From positions 1-64,000 of the forward strand of contig VTPC01091045.1 in NCBI GenBank assembly GCA_011009095.1: a DNA stretch of 64,000 bases. The letters run 5' to 3'. The position numbers and the translations under genes are program-made. The notes under the pieces are model-generated. The model saw only the letters and a program-made list of their open reading frames with translations, did no database searches and was not told the origin of the DNA. This DNA comes from Ignelater luminosus (Eukaryota > Arthropoda > Insecta > Coleoptera > Elateridae). Shown here piece after piece: positions 22,834-35,636 of the stretch (position 1 is the first letter of the stretch; the number at the start of each line of letters is the position of its first letter).

Positions 22834-23670
22834 ACACTAATTTGCAGCAACAACCAAATGATCTCTTTTGTATAAGAAACGTATTACTATCATTATTACC
22901 TAAGTTTTCCCCAAATTATCAAACAATATTTCTATATCTCTAATACGATACTCTGTACTGAAGTAGAAGTACCTAGAACATGCACATCAATAACTATGGA
23001 AAGCAGTTGGAAGACCAATGTCGTTTCTACTTCCTTCACTTCACTTCCTTTACATCATCTCATAAGATCAGTTTGTAAGGTTTCTTATTTTCTCTTTTCT
23101 TTTTCTATCTAGGAATAACCTCAGTCATTTGACTGAATTAATATATCTGCTTATCGCCTCAGGAATATTTCTATTCTATTTTATAAACAGCATTTCTATA
23201 TGCTGATCAAAATAAAAGTCAGAAGTCAGGTCTGATATTTACTTATTTTTTGGGTGTTATGTACATAGCTAGACCCAGTTTTTCAAATTGATTTTAACTC
23301 ACAATAAATACAAGTCGTATAGTCCTATAGTCAATGCCCAAATTTAAAAAAATATAGCAAATATCTTTTGACTTTGAATTTTGAGGAATCGTTATTAGCA
23401 TAACGAAGGAAAGACATGGTTACTCCACTTAAAAATGTAAGAGAGATTTTTGACTCTAAGACATCAAAATCCAATCATGCTTGCATCTTCTGGATTTTCC
23501 CAGAAGTGTTCCATCTTTATCCGTGCCTCAATTTTGTCTATACTAAAGTTTGTAGGTTGTCCTTACAACTTAATGTTAATTCATTAAATACGTCAATCAA
23601 GCATCGTACAACTTTACGATTGTGAGTCTTATGGGCAGCCATATAGGAGCGTGAATGCTTTTATAATCCT

Positions 23671-24024
23671 AGTGTCCTATATACAGGATACCGTATTTTT
23701 TATAATAAATTTATACTAAAAAGACAAAGTATGATACAAGTTGTATTGATCCATAAAGCTGAGATGTAGTGTCAATGAAAATCAAAATCGAGGTGTTGAA
23801 ACCTTTTTGAAAATTTGATAATTTGCATCAAGGTGCAACAACCCCAAAAAACAGGCAAACTATGATCTCTTCTCTTATGTACATCTAAATGATAAATCGG
23901 CAAGAAAAAATATGAGTAACATTAAGAAATAAATGTAAAATATTTTGCAATTTGCAAAACAAAAATATCTTTTACAGTTAGGGCAAGAAAAATAGTTTTT
24001 GGGCTGTCCTTTATATAGGACACT
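23671..24024. mobile_element. MITE candidate, 354 bases
   Basis: agtgtcctatatacaggata at 23671-23690 and tgtcctttatataggacact at 24005-24024 are inverted repeats matching at 17 to 18 of 20 positions. Each end is itself nearly palindromic. The interior is non-coding. No clear target duplication was seen. Confidence 0.55.
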
Positions 24025-24029
24025 GGTAC

Positions 24030-26700
24030 TTAATATGTTAATTTAAAACAATATTTGCTAGCTAGCCTTTTAAGTGGGGTAAGATGGGAATTCAAAGGGT
24101 TCGAATAAGATCTAACCAGAATTTCTTGTTCACTCTTGAACATAAGATTTGGCATAAGGATAGTCCAAGACTTAAAAAATAATGGTTGTTAAAACATTTT
24201 ATCCTAAAAGCATTCCTTCTTCTTTTCACCAGATTTTGGTATTTTACCTATTTAACAACTTGATTTAAAAAGAAAGTATTAAAATAGTAATGTCTACACC
24301 TTGTAATGGGAGCTTCTAAAAACATCACATAGAAGTAATTCAACTCAAAATTCTTTTATTTTGTACGAAAACGATAAAAGTGGTCAAATCTAGGTGTACT
24401 TCTTGTATTTCAGGTTATGGCAAAATGAAACCACAATACCTTTTTCTTTTGTTTTTTTTAAGTAGATGAGGTTAGTTTTAAGTAAGAAACAAAAAAGGAA
24501 AATATACAAATTGGTCCACTGTGCCAGTAACGCGGAAGACAGGGTAGCGCGCGCCGTGGACAGTAGAAAAAATACAAAAAAAGGGGGTCGAAGAGAGCCC
24601 GAAAAAGAAGAATAAAGTTTTCGAAGTTTGTGAAAGATAAAAAAGACAATATACGAGTGTAAATTAATAAATGGTGGTAAAAGAATAAAAAGTGTAAAAA
24701 TAGAAGAGTACGAACTATATAAAAAAATTGAAGACATCGAAGCTGAAGTAAGGGAAAGCGCCTAGTGTAAAGTAAAATTTACTTTCTTTTCTATTAAGGA
24801 CGAAGAGCTACCCCTGGGCGATTCTACGAAGGTCGTCACACCCTGCTACAGCGAATAACGGTACCGTAATACTTTGTCAAATAATTTAATGTAAGAAAAA
24901 TTGAAATATTTTCTATTGAGATTTGCTTATTTTTATAAAATTCCTTTCGACACTTAATTAAATAAGTTAGAATAGTATTAACAATGTGATTTAAGTGTAA
25001 GGGTATTCTGGCGTGATTATATAATTTAATTGAATCAGGTAGAACTCAAATATTCTAGATTTTATCTATTAGTGTTGAAATAGATTGAATTACTTTATTT
25101 TATTATATGCTTTAGGTTTATCTTAGATTTGACCACTGACCTAAACAAAATCATAAGTATTTGTATACATTTTATTTGCTTTTTTTTGAGTACATGAGAT
25201 GCTTGATAAGGTTAAACGACTAAAGCAGTTTAAATAAGAAAAATTCCAAATACTTATTATCATTGGAGTAGAAAATATAAATGAATAGATATATTTCTAA
25301 ATTTAAAGTTTATTTTTCTTGTATTGGTATGTTCCTTTATATCATTTCCAACCCTCTTATAGCAGATTAAGAATCGAGCAATTAAAGGTAGGTAAACCCA
25401 CTCTACTTAGGAGCTATGCCGGTGCCAAAAGAAGAAACCAACCATTACAACCTGACTTATTATTGCAGTGTTTCTCAGGCATTTAATTAATTGATAAATA
25501 GACTGTGCTGCAGGTAGTATCACTTTTACAGGACGTTTATCTGTACGTCCGTCCTAAATAAGCATAAAACTTAAGTGGTCTTAAGTGCATTATCTTTTTC
25601 TTGCTCCTTAGATGTTGATTGCAACGGTATAGCTTTATGAAGATTTAAGCCAAACACTTTCAACATTATTTAATTTGTTGTTGTAAAGCATCATCAAATG
25701 TAACAAGCCGTCCTGGTATAATAGGGTCTTTCACGATATTTCAAAATCCTCAATAATATGCACTAAACAACCAAAAAAAAGTATTGGCACTGATTTTTCG
25801 ATTAAAAGAAATTGTTTTCGTCAGTAAACGCGACTTTAAAATGTACTGCATTTGAAAAGATCAAGAAAGACCGCCATGTTGTTGCGACGTCACTCCGCAC
25901 ATTGTCAGTCCTCTGCAGCATTGTTTACGATGGAGCACGCGAAGAAATTGTTTTTAAATGTCCCGACCAGCGACATACGAAAAAATTGATTGAAACAAAT
26001 GCGACTGTGTCTTTGACGTCTCATTTCTGCTGTTGCAAAGATCACTTCAAAGTACACCATTTATTACTGTTTTGCATAAAATATCGACAAAAATGCACAT
26101 AAAATTTGAATCTTAGATTTTTAAACGTAGAGTATTAGTAAGCAAAATTTAAACTTTTTGCAGTAGTTTACATTTGTTTTTGTCAGTAGAACATTATTTT
26201 CATGCATATTTATATTAATTTCAAGATACTTATGCAACTTAGTTCATGTGCTGAGAATGGCTTGAATTGAAATTTGTTTAATTGTAAAACATGTTTTACT
26301 ATTAAAATTTATACTGAACGTTTCTATTTATATAAAACAATGTTGCTATAACTGCAACAAATTATTGGGAAAACTCTCAATACATACAGGTACATTGAAT
26401 TTATTTTTGAAAATGTCGATAGCCGGTGCAACTTCCTTATTTACTATGTACTCAAAGTGATTCAGGATGTTTTAGAATACATTTTGCAAATCTTACCAAC
26501 TCTTGTAATTATTTTTAATTGAAATATGAATGTTTTAAAGAAATATTTAAAAATTGGAAAAAGTTTAATTACTAAAGTAATAAATTCAGTTGTTTGAAAC
26601 ATTATTTTATAAATCGCTTTTAAAAAACACTTGAGCTGTTTGAATTATAGAATGTACATTACATTTTTTTGATGAATTGTTAAAATTGGTAATTGTTTTA
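24030..26700. other. mostly no gene; purine-rich segment and a GC-richer segment
   Basis: 24480-24860 is purine-rich on the plus strand and GC-richer at 24535-24600 and 24800-24860, with no frame I recognise. 25812-26102 is an open frame (96 codons, plus) with Cys and His near its end (CCCKDHF) that is faintly THAP-like, but the rest of that domain is not there. Everything else is AT-rich. Confidence 0.4.
25868..25905. promoter_or_regulatory. possible promoter motifs (CCGCCAT and CRE-like)
   Basis: ccgccatgtt at 25871-25880 fits a YY1-type site and gacgtcac at 25886-25893 fits a CRE half or full site. Both lie in a short GC-richer patch about 800 bases upstream of the exon at 26707. A second gacgtc is at about 26015. 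These motifs are short, and there is no transcript evidence. Confidence 0.25.
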
Positions 26701-26706
26701 TTACAG

Positions 26707-26961
26707 TTAGAAGAAGATTTGGAAAATTATATGCGAGTCAGGCTAGACCCTACTGCAAAAATTCGATTGAAAAAGAGTTTCAGTTGCCAGCCAGACAGAA
26801 AGAGGTCACATGCTCCAATATGTAGACCCGCAGCGAAAAAATTGCCGAGAGCACGCATATTGGCAACGATTCACATGTGCACTTTAGGCGATTGTTCGAT
26901 TATCCCTTCACGAACCCCTCAGAACTCATTGTCACCTTTAAACGAGTCTAATTGGTTATGA
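26707..26961 (+). CDS. probable last coding exon of an unidentified host gene
   Basis: Acceptor gttttattacag ends at 26706, then 84 open codons to TGA at 26959-26961. The peptide begins LEEDLENYMRVRLDPTAKIR, has a basic centre (KKSFSCQPDRKRSHAPICRP, then AAKKLPRAR) and ends SRTPQNSLSPLNESNWL. The mixed composition, rich in Arg, Pro and Ser, is unlike translated AT-rich noise and unlike any transposon protein I know. The start LEEDLENYMRVRLDP looks like the end of a folded, helical domain; the rest looks disordered. No good poly(A) signal lies immediately behind. I do not recognise the protein. It could be a downstream gene or an alternative last exon of the gene ending at 10853; both are plus-strand. 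Confidence 0.55.
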   Translation, partial: LEEDLENYMRVRLDPTAKIRLKKSFSCQPDRKRSHAPICRPAAKKLPRARILATIHMCTLGDCSIIPSRTPQNSLSPLNESNWL

Positions 26962-27139
26962 AACCAAATTAAAACGCGGCTTCTATCTCGTATGCACTGA
27001 CTCTCGATCGCCAATATGGGTAATGACAAGTTTTCCTAGTAACACTTTTTGATATTCCTACAAATAACGACACTATTCTCCAAGCACGGACCGTTGAGTC
27101 ACCCTGTATATTAGCTTTACAAGCCGAAGTAAAAGTAGC

Positions 27140-27770
27140 TTGTTTGTTGTTCCGACAACCCTTCTAGTTCTTTGAGTGGTGTTTCCATGCAATGATATCC
27201 ATCTTTGTTATATCTTCTTTCACTTCCTTCTTCCGTCTCGTTCTTGAGTTAACCCATCTTTCTTTTTCCTCCAATACTGCTTTTTAACATTCTTTTGCGA
27301 AACCTATTCGCGATATTCCTATCACGTGGTCCATCCATCTGTTTGTTTGTTCTTCTCTCCCACCTACGGCTCCCTTTTTTACCAGCAAAAGTTTTTCTAA
27401 ATATCTTCCTTTCCCATACTTCTAAAAATGACTCTTCGATCCTTCCAAAAGTCTACACCTCATTTACGTACGTCTTAGTTGGTCTGATAACGGTTTTATA
27501 AAACGTATTTTATCCGTCCGTCAAATTTTCTTTAATACTTTATTAACCGCGAATGCACACTTATTTACTGATATTAGTCTTGCCTTTATTTTGTTTTTTA
27601 TTTCAGGTTTTCTTCTGAACACCACTTCCCGGTAGCTGAAACGTTCTACTTCTTTAAAATTATACACCATTCAGTCTTCTGTCTCTATCCTTAATTGACC
27701 TAATTGGCATTAATTCTCAGTCCCAACTTTTTTAATTTTTACATACCTAGTTATTTTAGTTGCAAAGCTC
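27140..27770 (-). pseudogene. LINE ORF2 C-terminal remnant
   Basis: Minus strand, across several shifts: VERFSYREVVFRRKPEIKNK, then IKARLISVNKCAFAVNKVLK (the R-I-x-x-GNK-x-x-x-x-L-x-x-x-x-K block after the reverse-transcriptase core), NEVWTFGR, VWERKIFRK, RRTNKQMDGPRDRNIANRFA and WVNSRTRRKKEVKEDI. This order (YLG/R-I-x-x block, WERKILRKI block, basic GRP/RW tail) is the usual C-terminal part of RTE-like polyproteins. No catalytic YADD block is seen, so only the last third is present. At least three frameshifts. Inactive. Confidence 0.75.
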
Positions 27771-28363
27771 CCTAAAATAGTAAATAAATAAAGTAGGAAA
27801 AGTGGTACATCTTGGCAACATTGTAACATTACTTATTAATGGTGAATTGCAACCACTGTGATAAATACATACTGGAACGCGCACGCTGCAATTAGAAAGT
27901 CATTGTTTATTGTTGCTTCCCGTCTGCGAATAAACCAATAATACTATAGAAGCCGCAATTCTCTTCCGACAACGAAATCACTAAAGTTGTAGAGAAACCA
28001 GGCGGAATATCCAGCGTATAGTTATAAACTGGAATATCTTTCTAGCAGGTGACCGTGACTTAGTGGTGGTTATGGTTACGCCCGCCTGGTGGTAATGGAG
28101 TGGCAAGTAGTTGGCTTCTAAAGTGACAGTGCTGATGTTGATAGTGTTTCTATATAGAGTTTTCACAAAAGCAGTGGTTAATTTAAAACTCAGTTGTTTA
28201 CGTTGGATACAGATTTATTTGTGTGTATTGGTACATCGTGTTGGTCATTGCTGGAGTTTTATACGTCAGAATTAGTTCGCAAAAGATAGCGTCATGCAGT
28301 ACAGAACAAAGTGTATTTGTTGTGAAACAATTTCATACTCTTGAAATTATAATAATTAATTAG

Positions 28364-28516
28364 AAAACGATAACGTTATCGTATAGCCAATCACTCATCT
28401 GATTGGTTGTTGCCATATTAGAGACGTTATCGTATTATAAAAAAACAATTTTTAAAAATTCTACAATTCTATAAACCAATGGAATGGCTGTTTATTATAC
28501 GATCACATTATCGTTT
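28364..28516. mobile_element. short MITE candidate, about 150 bases
   Basis: Left aaaacgataacgttatcgta followed by tagccaatcactcatctgattgg, and right ccaatggaatggctgtttat followed by tatacgatcacattatcgttt, form imperfect inverted arms of about 42 bases. The outermost 10 bases of each arm are themselves partly palindromic (cgataacgttatcg). A third partial copy, gacgttatcgtatta, lies between them near 28422. Non-coding; no clear target duplication. Confidence 0.55.
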
Positions 28517-28699
28517 ACTTAACGTATTTACGTTATGCAAATTCTCCTCATTGTTAAAATGACATCGATTTCTTTGTTTACTTTATGAAACTGTTTCCTA
28601 CACTGTATGACACCATTCTTTTCAAATTAATACTGACATGAAACTTTAACAAAGGTCAATCGTGATACATAAATAAGCTTGTATACTAACATAAACAAG

Positions 28700-29170
28700 A
28701 GTCACTTCTGTCATTAAAACCCATTTTATAAGAAAGATATCAGATAGAACCACTTGATGGCGAGATAAAGGCCGGTGGTGGAGATGCTGGTTTGTTCCTC
28801 GATAATGCACGTCTGCACGGTATGATGAAACCGCAGAGTTATAAGGTAGTTATGGGTTACTACTTTACCAAAAGGATTCTCTTCAGAAACTCACTACCAA
28901 ACTCACGCGCTGGGTGGCAAACGACAATGTGGTTCTGGCAAGATAAGTACTTCGGTGACCAGCAAACCTACTAATCGCACACTTGTGAAGCGAAACCACC
29001 AATACAGCAGAGAAAGCATACATCTGATGGCAGTGCCCTAGACTCTTGCCTGGACCTGTAAACGTATAACGGGCAGCGCTGGGTAAAAAGGTATGCTACA
29101 GTCGGATGTCTGCGGATCCTCAGACGTAGGGTGAAGAACAAGAACAAAAAAACAACACAAGCATAAGCAG
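28700..29170. repeat. GC-richer repeat-like segment
   Basis: Noticeably less AT-rich than its surroundings. It ends in an A-rich run (gaagaacaagaacaaaaaaacaacac) near 29130-29160. The open frame 28792-28974 has no family motif. The look is that of an untranslated part of a LINE or of a SINE-like repeat, but box A/B sites could not be placed. Confidence 0.35.
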
Positions 29171-31830
29171 TTGATTTTCCACTTAGTACAATATTTTTTT
29201 GGTTCCTTACTAACCACGCGCCCTTTCTAGAAATACTCTTCCCCCTTCAAGAGAACGGCTGCATTATTGCATATACGTATTGCATATCAATGCAAACATC
29301 TTTATTAGATACTTTTCTTCAGGTACGTAAGTAACGTTTAGTAATATTATGAAGTGCACTGCACATCAGTATTCTGTATTGATGAAATCAACAATATCGA
29401 AACTGCAATCTAGATTACCGTAATTAATGCATTAAGTAAATTTAATTTATTTAATTTGTCATATTTATTCTTGCTTTTAATAAAAATAAATAAAATCCTA
29501 ATTAGATGCTTCCTCTTTTTTAAGGGAAAAATTCAAATGCGTTAGTTGATTTTTAAAACCAGTGGCATTAGAAAAATATGCATAAATAAGTTACATTTTT
29601 AATTTTGAGCTCCGTTTGCAACGATCTAATAGTTATTATACAAGCAATGTAGTTTCAATTTACGAATTTAAAAAATGTCAGAAACAGGCAAGTTGAACCT
29701 GAAGTTAGGCAACTCAACTAACACTATTATTGTTTTTGCCAATTTTTATAATGGCAATGCTTTTTATTTTAACAATAATTTATTATTTAGCACAGTGTAA
29801 AATGATATTACGATTTTTCCTTATATAAATAAAATTCTCTATAACTTTTTTGTAAACTTAACAATCAATAAGCCAAGCATTTTATTAAACGCAAAAAAGT
29901 CGTTTGGGTTCTTCGAAAGTATTTTTACAATAACTATAATCTTTTTTCCAGAAAAATATTATGTAGTACTCTCTTTTATAATTATTTTTACAAAGGTAAA
30001 TATAAACTTTATAAAATTACTAAGGAAAAGGCGTAGATAAGGAGCACATACTAGTTATATGCGATTAGATCTTTAACTGTCTATGATTTGCTCTTTGTTG
30101 TGTTTGGTATCCAAAGTTTTAAATTTTACGTTAAACATATTGTAGGTCAAAAGGTGTCGAAACGCATATATCAAAAGCGCTTATTTATTAATACCTTCGT
30201 TTGATCACATTGCGACACGTTGGCCACGAGCCCATGCAAATGCACGTATTCGAATCGTATTTTAGCCGACGTGTTTTCTTCGCTTCATTTCAGTACCTAG
30301 CTGAAAATCTTGTTACCAGAGATGCTAATATAAGGGACGTGCAGAAAATTTTTCAATAAATTTCACTTTAAAACGGTCTAGTTCACGCCTTCGCGTTTCA
30401 ACAGGGTCGTGTTTGAGTTCCTACTCCATGATTGCTTGGGACTAGCTGTCATTAAAATATTACTTTCTGAGAAGGTTCGGTATTTTATCAGTGTTTTTTT
30501 CTTATATAAAGAGAAAGAAATAGAATAAGAAAATACTAAACCAAAATTTAGTTGTTTCAAATTAACGTTAACTGTTTGTGGAAATACATATTTATAAACA
30601 AATAGAAGATTCTCGAGTTATTTAATAGATTTCAAATTCTTTTCAGGAAGACAACTGAAGTTAGATGTTGAGATGTGGTTGAACTCTTATTCTGTTCAGC
30701 TGCATATTTTTTCATGATTTGTAAAAGATATCCAACATTTTTAAAATTTCCAGAATTATGAATTTTTACTAGCTTCGCTATAATTTTTTTGATACTTATT
30801 AAACTGCCTTCAATATTTCGAAAAAGATTCATAAAAATTAATGCTCATCATACAACTTAATCAATTATGGATGTTTTAATGATTTGCTCATCCTTATTCT
30901 ATAAGTTGAAGTTATTCAAAAATGCATGCGTAATTTTACCAAAATCATTAATTAATGGCCATTAACGAGTCAGGCTTCAAATGATTAATTTTTTTGTCAG
31001 TCGATTAGACTTTCAGTTTTAGACAGCAGTTATTATTAAATGACCTGTTCGGGCTCTATGTCAAAATGTATATAGGCCTGCAAATTCAACAGCAACAGAC
31101 TCAATCATTATGTAACTTTGTAAAGTTATAAAAATAAAATCTGATAGGAGATTTTAACTTTTTTAATTTTGATTGGAAGCCTCAGGAACAAGTCTTGAAT
31201 AGTGTATAACACAGTCTGATTATTAACTCAAATTTAATACAATTTGTAATTGAAAAAACACAACTATACCAACGAATTGCTTCTAAATTTATCTTACATA
31301 GACAAACGATCAGTAACTTTCGTCTAACATCTCCCCATCAATTGTTTTGGTAAAAGGTAAAAAAAATATTCACACAAACCTAATTCAACAGTTAACCTTG
31401 ATCGGCTTAATTTGAAATAACAGTGGTTGCTTATCAGTAGGCTTAGGATTTCTAGGCATTTCCAAGTCTTTTGACGTGTATCAAACATATGTACATATGC
31501 CAAGCTGACTTTACGTATTTTTCAATGTATGAACTGTAGGTGAGCTTGAGAGTGTACACAATTGTGTAATATGGAGATTCTTATAAAGGAACGCATAGCT
31601 TGGAATTCCTAAGAGCAGTGTCTAAAAGAAGCACAATTAAATAATCTTAGAAATGTTTCATATAAAAAGTTTATAAGTTTATAAATGGTATATTTTAATC
31701 CTTTTCGTATCTCAACATTAAAGGACAGCTACAAAGCCTTTCTCGACTATCGCCTAAATACAGTGCAATGATTTATATTTTTTTTCAAATAGGTAACGTC
31801 TAGAGTCTCTCTTTCCAATAGGTTCGGTAT
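29171..31830. other. no gene recognised
   Basis: AT-rich. Two minus-strand frames (30378-30560 and 30632-30832) are short and motif-free. A GC-richer patch at 30190-30300 contains an ATGCAAAT octamer (30234), which may be chance. Confidence 0.45.
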
Positions 31831-31837
31831 ATCCAGG

Positions 31838-32370
31838 TTGCCCGCTTGGATAGAATCTGCACACGAAAAGATTCATGCATTCAAAATTACTTACAGTTCC
31901 AAAATATGTACTCGCTGTATAACTACTTTGCTGTTACAAAGTAGTGCACAAAGATACAGAAAATCCAGGTTTGTTCTACAGAGCAATCACCAAAGAGTAC
32001 AGATATGTCACTTTGACTGTCAAGAACGTTATTCGAAAGTTCAAGAAAGTTTGACCACTCAAAGAGCGTCAGAATTCAATTGTAGAAGTAAATTGGCTAA
32101 TCCGCTGTCCGGAAAGATCAGCGCACAGTTTACCCCATTATCTCCTCCGAGATGCGGCCAAGAAGCTGAACCGCTTCCATCCACTGGTTTAGAAGGTCAA
32201 AAAGCAGTTGGAATCTTGAACTTATAACGGTAAGTTGACCCGAGCAAAAAATAATTTTGTCTGTGTCTCTATGAGCAACGAAACCTACGTCAAGGCAGAC
32301 TTCTCGCAGACGCCTGACCTAGAATTTGTCATCACAAAGAATTTGACGGTGATTTTGATGAAATAAAGGT
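31838..32370 (+). pseudogene. Tc1-like transposase remnant with catalytic Asp lost
   Basis: Plus strand. After a degenerate N-terminal part, TVKNVIRKFKKV near 32010 (second helix-turn-helix region of Tc1-like transposases) is followed, in a shifted frame, by a TTQRAS stretch. Further on, LSVSMSNETYVKADF near 32255-32305 matches the first catalytic block, usually MDDETYVKLDF. The Asp before Glu-Thr is Asn here, which alone would abolish activity. After VITKNLTVI the homology fades; the second and third catalytic blocks were not found. The 129-codon frame 31838-32227 covers the N-terminal part. Two or more frameshifts. Confidence 0.65.
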
Positions 32371-32379
32371 GAAGAAGAA

Positions 32380-35300
32380 GAAAGAAAAAAAAAGAAAAGC
32401 ACACCCAATCAAAATATTTACAGAGAAAAATTCAGAAGCAATCATTTGTGAAATCTCACTGAGAATCTGTTCTTTTTTTGGTCGGACTTGGTCTCCGCTT
32501 ATTACAGTATCTGAAATGAATAAAAACAACTTGAGCTTTGTCCCAAATAAATTAAATCTTCCTTACTGCTCTGAACTGAGGTCAGTATAGAAATATTGGG
32601 CAATCATGAAGCCGAGACGTTTCGAAACACATGACACAGTTTAAGAAAAGCTGGGAGACGAGATCTTAAAGATAAATATTAGATAGGCATTTTGGAGGGC
32701 ATCTGAGGTCATATCTAGGTCAAGAATTCTGTGGAATACCTAGAATACCTTGGTGCCAGAATGAGAAATCATGAACAAAAGGTATAGATTACATTACTGG
32801 AAAACTGTAACTTGTAGATTCCCATTTTCCACTATTTCAGATTCTATGTAAATATTTACTTGAATAAAGAACCAGGCAGTATTTTACTTGTTTGATGCAG
32901 ATAGCTGTGGATTGATGCTGCATATCTGCAAACCAATGTAGATTTGCACATAATGCCTAGCTCTTAATAGGTATAAGTGTAAGAGTTCCTGTACGTCAAG
33001 GGTGGGCAAACTTTACAGCTCGAATTTCAATACTAAATTGTTTAGTTAGGCTAACAAATCACGGAAAGTACACTTCCATGCTAATTGCACTGATGTTATC
33101 TTCTGTCTTCAAACTAATCACATTGTACGTAAAAGAGTTACATATTTTTTTTCAAGAAGATATTTAAGAGAATTCTCAAGGTTGTTTTGCTTTGTAGACT
33201 TAAAACTCTTGATAACGTGATACTTTAGAAAAGGTCAGATATATGCTTGGCAGGTCGCTATCACAGTAAGTGAAATGGATATGATTGTTTCGCGTGATTC
33301 TCAATTTCAAAATGAATCACAATATCAAAAAGAGCTAAAATTCTTTTGCCTCAACGTATAGTATTTTTAATGTTTCTATATACTTTGGAAATAAATCAAG
33401 TATTATACAAAATGGAAGAACTGGATCTTTAGACTTTAGATTTTTTATTTAGAAACACTCTATTTATGTAGTTTCGAGGTGTATGAGAACATTAAAACAT
33501 CCGATCAGAACAAAATCACTTTGGATCTTTAACCCTTTTTGCATATTATGATTCAAATATCGAATGATATTGTTCTCTTTAAAAATAGTTCAACAGGATA
33601 AACTTCGCAAAGAAAGACTAAGAAAGTAAAGGGAGGCAATTAGAAATTAAATCAAATTGAAAGGAATCTGAAATTATTCCTGTCTGTTTATTTTCTGAAC
33701 TGCGCAGTATCATCAACAGCTGTCCGTATTAAACGCAGTAAGAAATTGCTGGTAAAGAGAGCCATTTAAAAGTTGAATTTTCAAATTCTCTTTTGGTTAT
33801 GAAATTGCAGTATGATCTTTAGTTTATTAATACTGGATTTCTAATTTTCGTTCTGGTAATTTTTGTTCTGAGAAACACTGGCGGGCAGTTTTCCATTTCT
33901 TTCTTCTTCAAAACTTTAAAATAATCGTTAATATGCTAGATGATTAGCAAGTTATAAAAACATAATAGATTTAGATAACAAGGAGTTTAAGGGCATTTTT
34001 AGGTGTACGTTTGAAATATGAATAATTCTTTCAGGATAACTTCCATTGTTCTAGAATCACTTTATGTTGTAATACTTTTCTAGAAATACACGTCTTCGTA
34101 TTGCATTTATTTTTTTATAAAATTGTATGGTAATGTAATACAAACAAGCAGAAAGAGAGTAAACAGCACAGCAACATTTTATAAGTTATAACATTAACCT
34201 ACATTTTAATAAAGCAAGTGTTTTAAAGTTTTAAAATTAACTTTAAAAAAAGAAAAGCATATGAAACTCTGAAATTATGTAGTTAAACGAATGAATAATA
34301 ACGGAAGGAACCAGAATAAGTTACTAAAACAAAATTAATTGGCTTAGTTAATAATGCTCTAAAGAAAAATATAAACTTACAAAAACCAGAGTTTTCAAAG
34401 TAACTTTTTTCATGATTATTAATTGTACTCAACTATATAGATACAAGAAAGTATAATGTGTTAATTTTTAATTGCTCTAAAACCTGTTTATTTTATTTGT
34501 CCGCTTTACGCAAGTTAATTGTTTTTGATTGCTTGTTACATTCTTAAAATTATTTTTAAAAGATTAGCTTTTCGCACTTGTGCGAAAAGAACATGCTGGC
34601 GATGACGAATTCGAGATAAAGTGGTATGAGTATGAAGCGAAAAAGAGACGAAACGTTACCATCGCATTCTTAGCTCGACGCGGTGTATAAACATCTCGTT
34701 TGCAAATGCATACATAAAGACTGCATATAACTTACAGTGGCGCTGATCCTTGTCTGTTTTGCAACGTTGCCAAGTTATATTTAGTTACCCGTTTCATTCA
34801 CGCTTACTTGTTACAAATATCCACTCTCTTTACCCGTGATACTATTCTTATTTGTATCCCTACTTCTTGTTTGTCTGTCTTTGTTTGACGCTTCTTTCCC
34901 AGTTTAACCTGTGATCAAAGCACGTACGAACCGCATACTTCCCTTTATCATGTCAATTCTCCCCTCTTCTATATCCTATTCTCTCACATCGCAGCACGTG
35001 AATGCGTTTTGCATCATTGTCCTGTTATATCCCCTCTTACATTTAGCACTTCTTCATTTGTTGACTAGAGTGAATCAATACAGTTTTCGGGTAGGCTCGG
35101 CAGTATCCGGGAGATGATATCAAAGGATCAGGACAATCGCAAGGCCGTGACGACTGTCACCCTTGTGTTAACCCCACGCCGACTAGGATCAAACTAATCA
35201 ACGGGATTTCATGTAATCAGTTTGCACAAGTAGGTTAGGTTGCTTATTCTGAAGTTAATTGAATACCGAAGCTAATGTAATGAACTGTATTATGGAAGGT

Positions 35301-35630
35301 TACTCCAATTTTTTCTTTAGAAATTTTCCAAAGCAAACGGTTACTTCTTTATTTATTTTTCAAATAAATTTCAAAATTTTAGAATTTACCGTACACGGGT
35401 TCAATAAAAATAAAAAAAGTATCTCGTTTATAAGTCCGTTACACTTTTTTTATTATCTGTCAATGAAAGAGACTCGCTCTATATCATTCAAAACTTTTCA
35501 TAAAGTTTGAAAAACAAGCAAAAATGTAGAAAAAAATATGGTAAAAATTACTTTAAGAAACTTTTTTCTGATGAAATTATTTCATTGCGAATAATGAAAT
35601 AAACTTATCCTGTTTGCAAAGTTTAATAAA
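32380..35630. other. no gene recognised
   Basis: AT-rich with purine runs near 32360-32400. The frames 32369-32590, 34911-35117 and 35259-35510 have no family motifs. 35080-35190 is GC-richer without a recognisable feature. At 34730 'ttacagtggcgctgatcc' resembles the end of an LTR followed by a primer-binding-site-like TGGCG; no LTR start was found. Confidence 0.4.
34568..34589. repeat. perfect hairpin, 10-base stem
   Basis: cttttcgcac-tt-gtgcgaaaag. GC content in the stem is higher than in its surroundings. No gene adjoins it. Confidence 0.65.
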
Positions 35631-35636
35631 AAATTT

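Noticed and set aside
24390-24737. 115-codon minus-strand frame
   Set aside because: It is the antisense of a purine-rich tract; Phe/Leu/Ser-rich without family motifs.
25812-26102. Possible THAP domain
   Set aside because: Only the last CKDHF-like piece fits; the first Cys pair and the central Trp are missing.
30234-30241. Octamer ATGCAAAT as an enhancer site
   Set aside because: A single 8-base match in AT-rich DNA is expected by chance.
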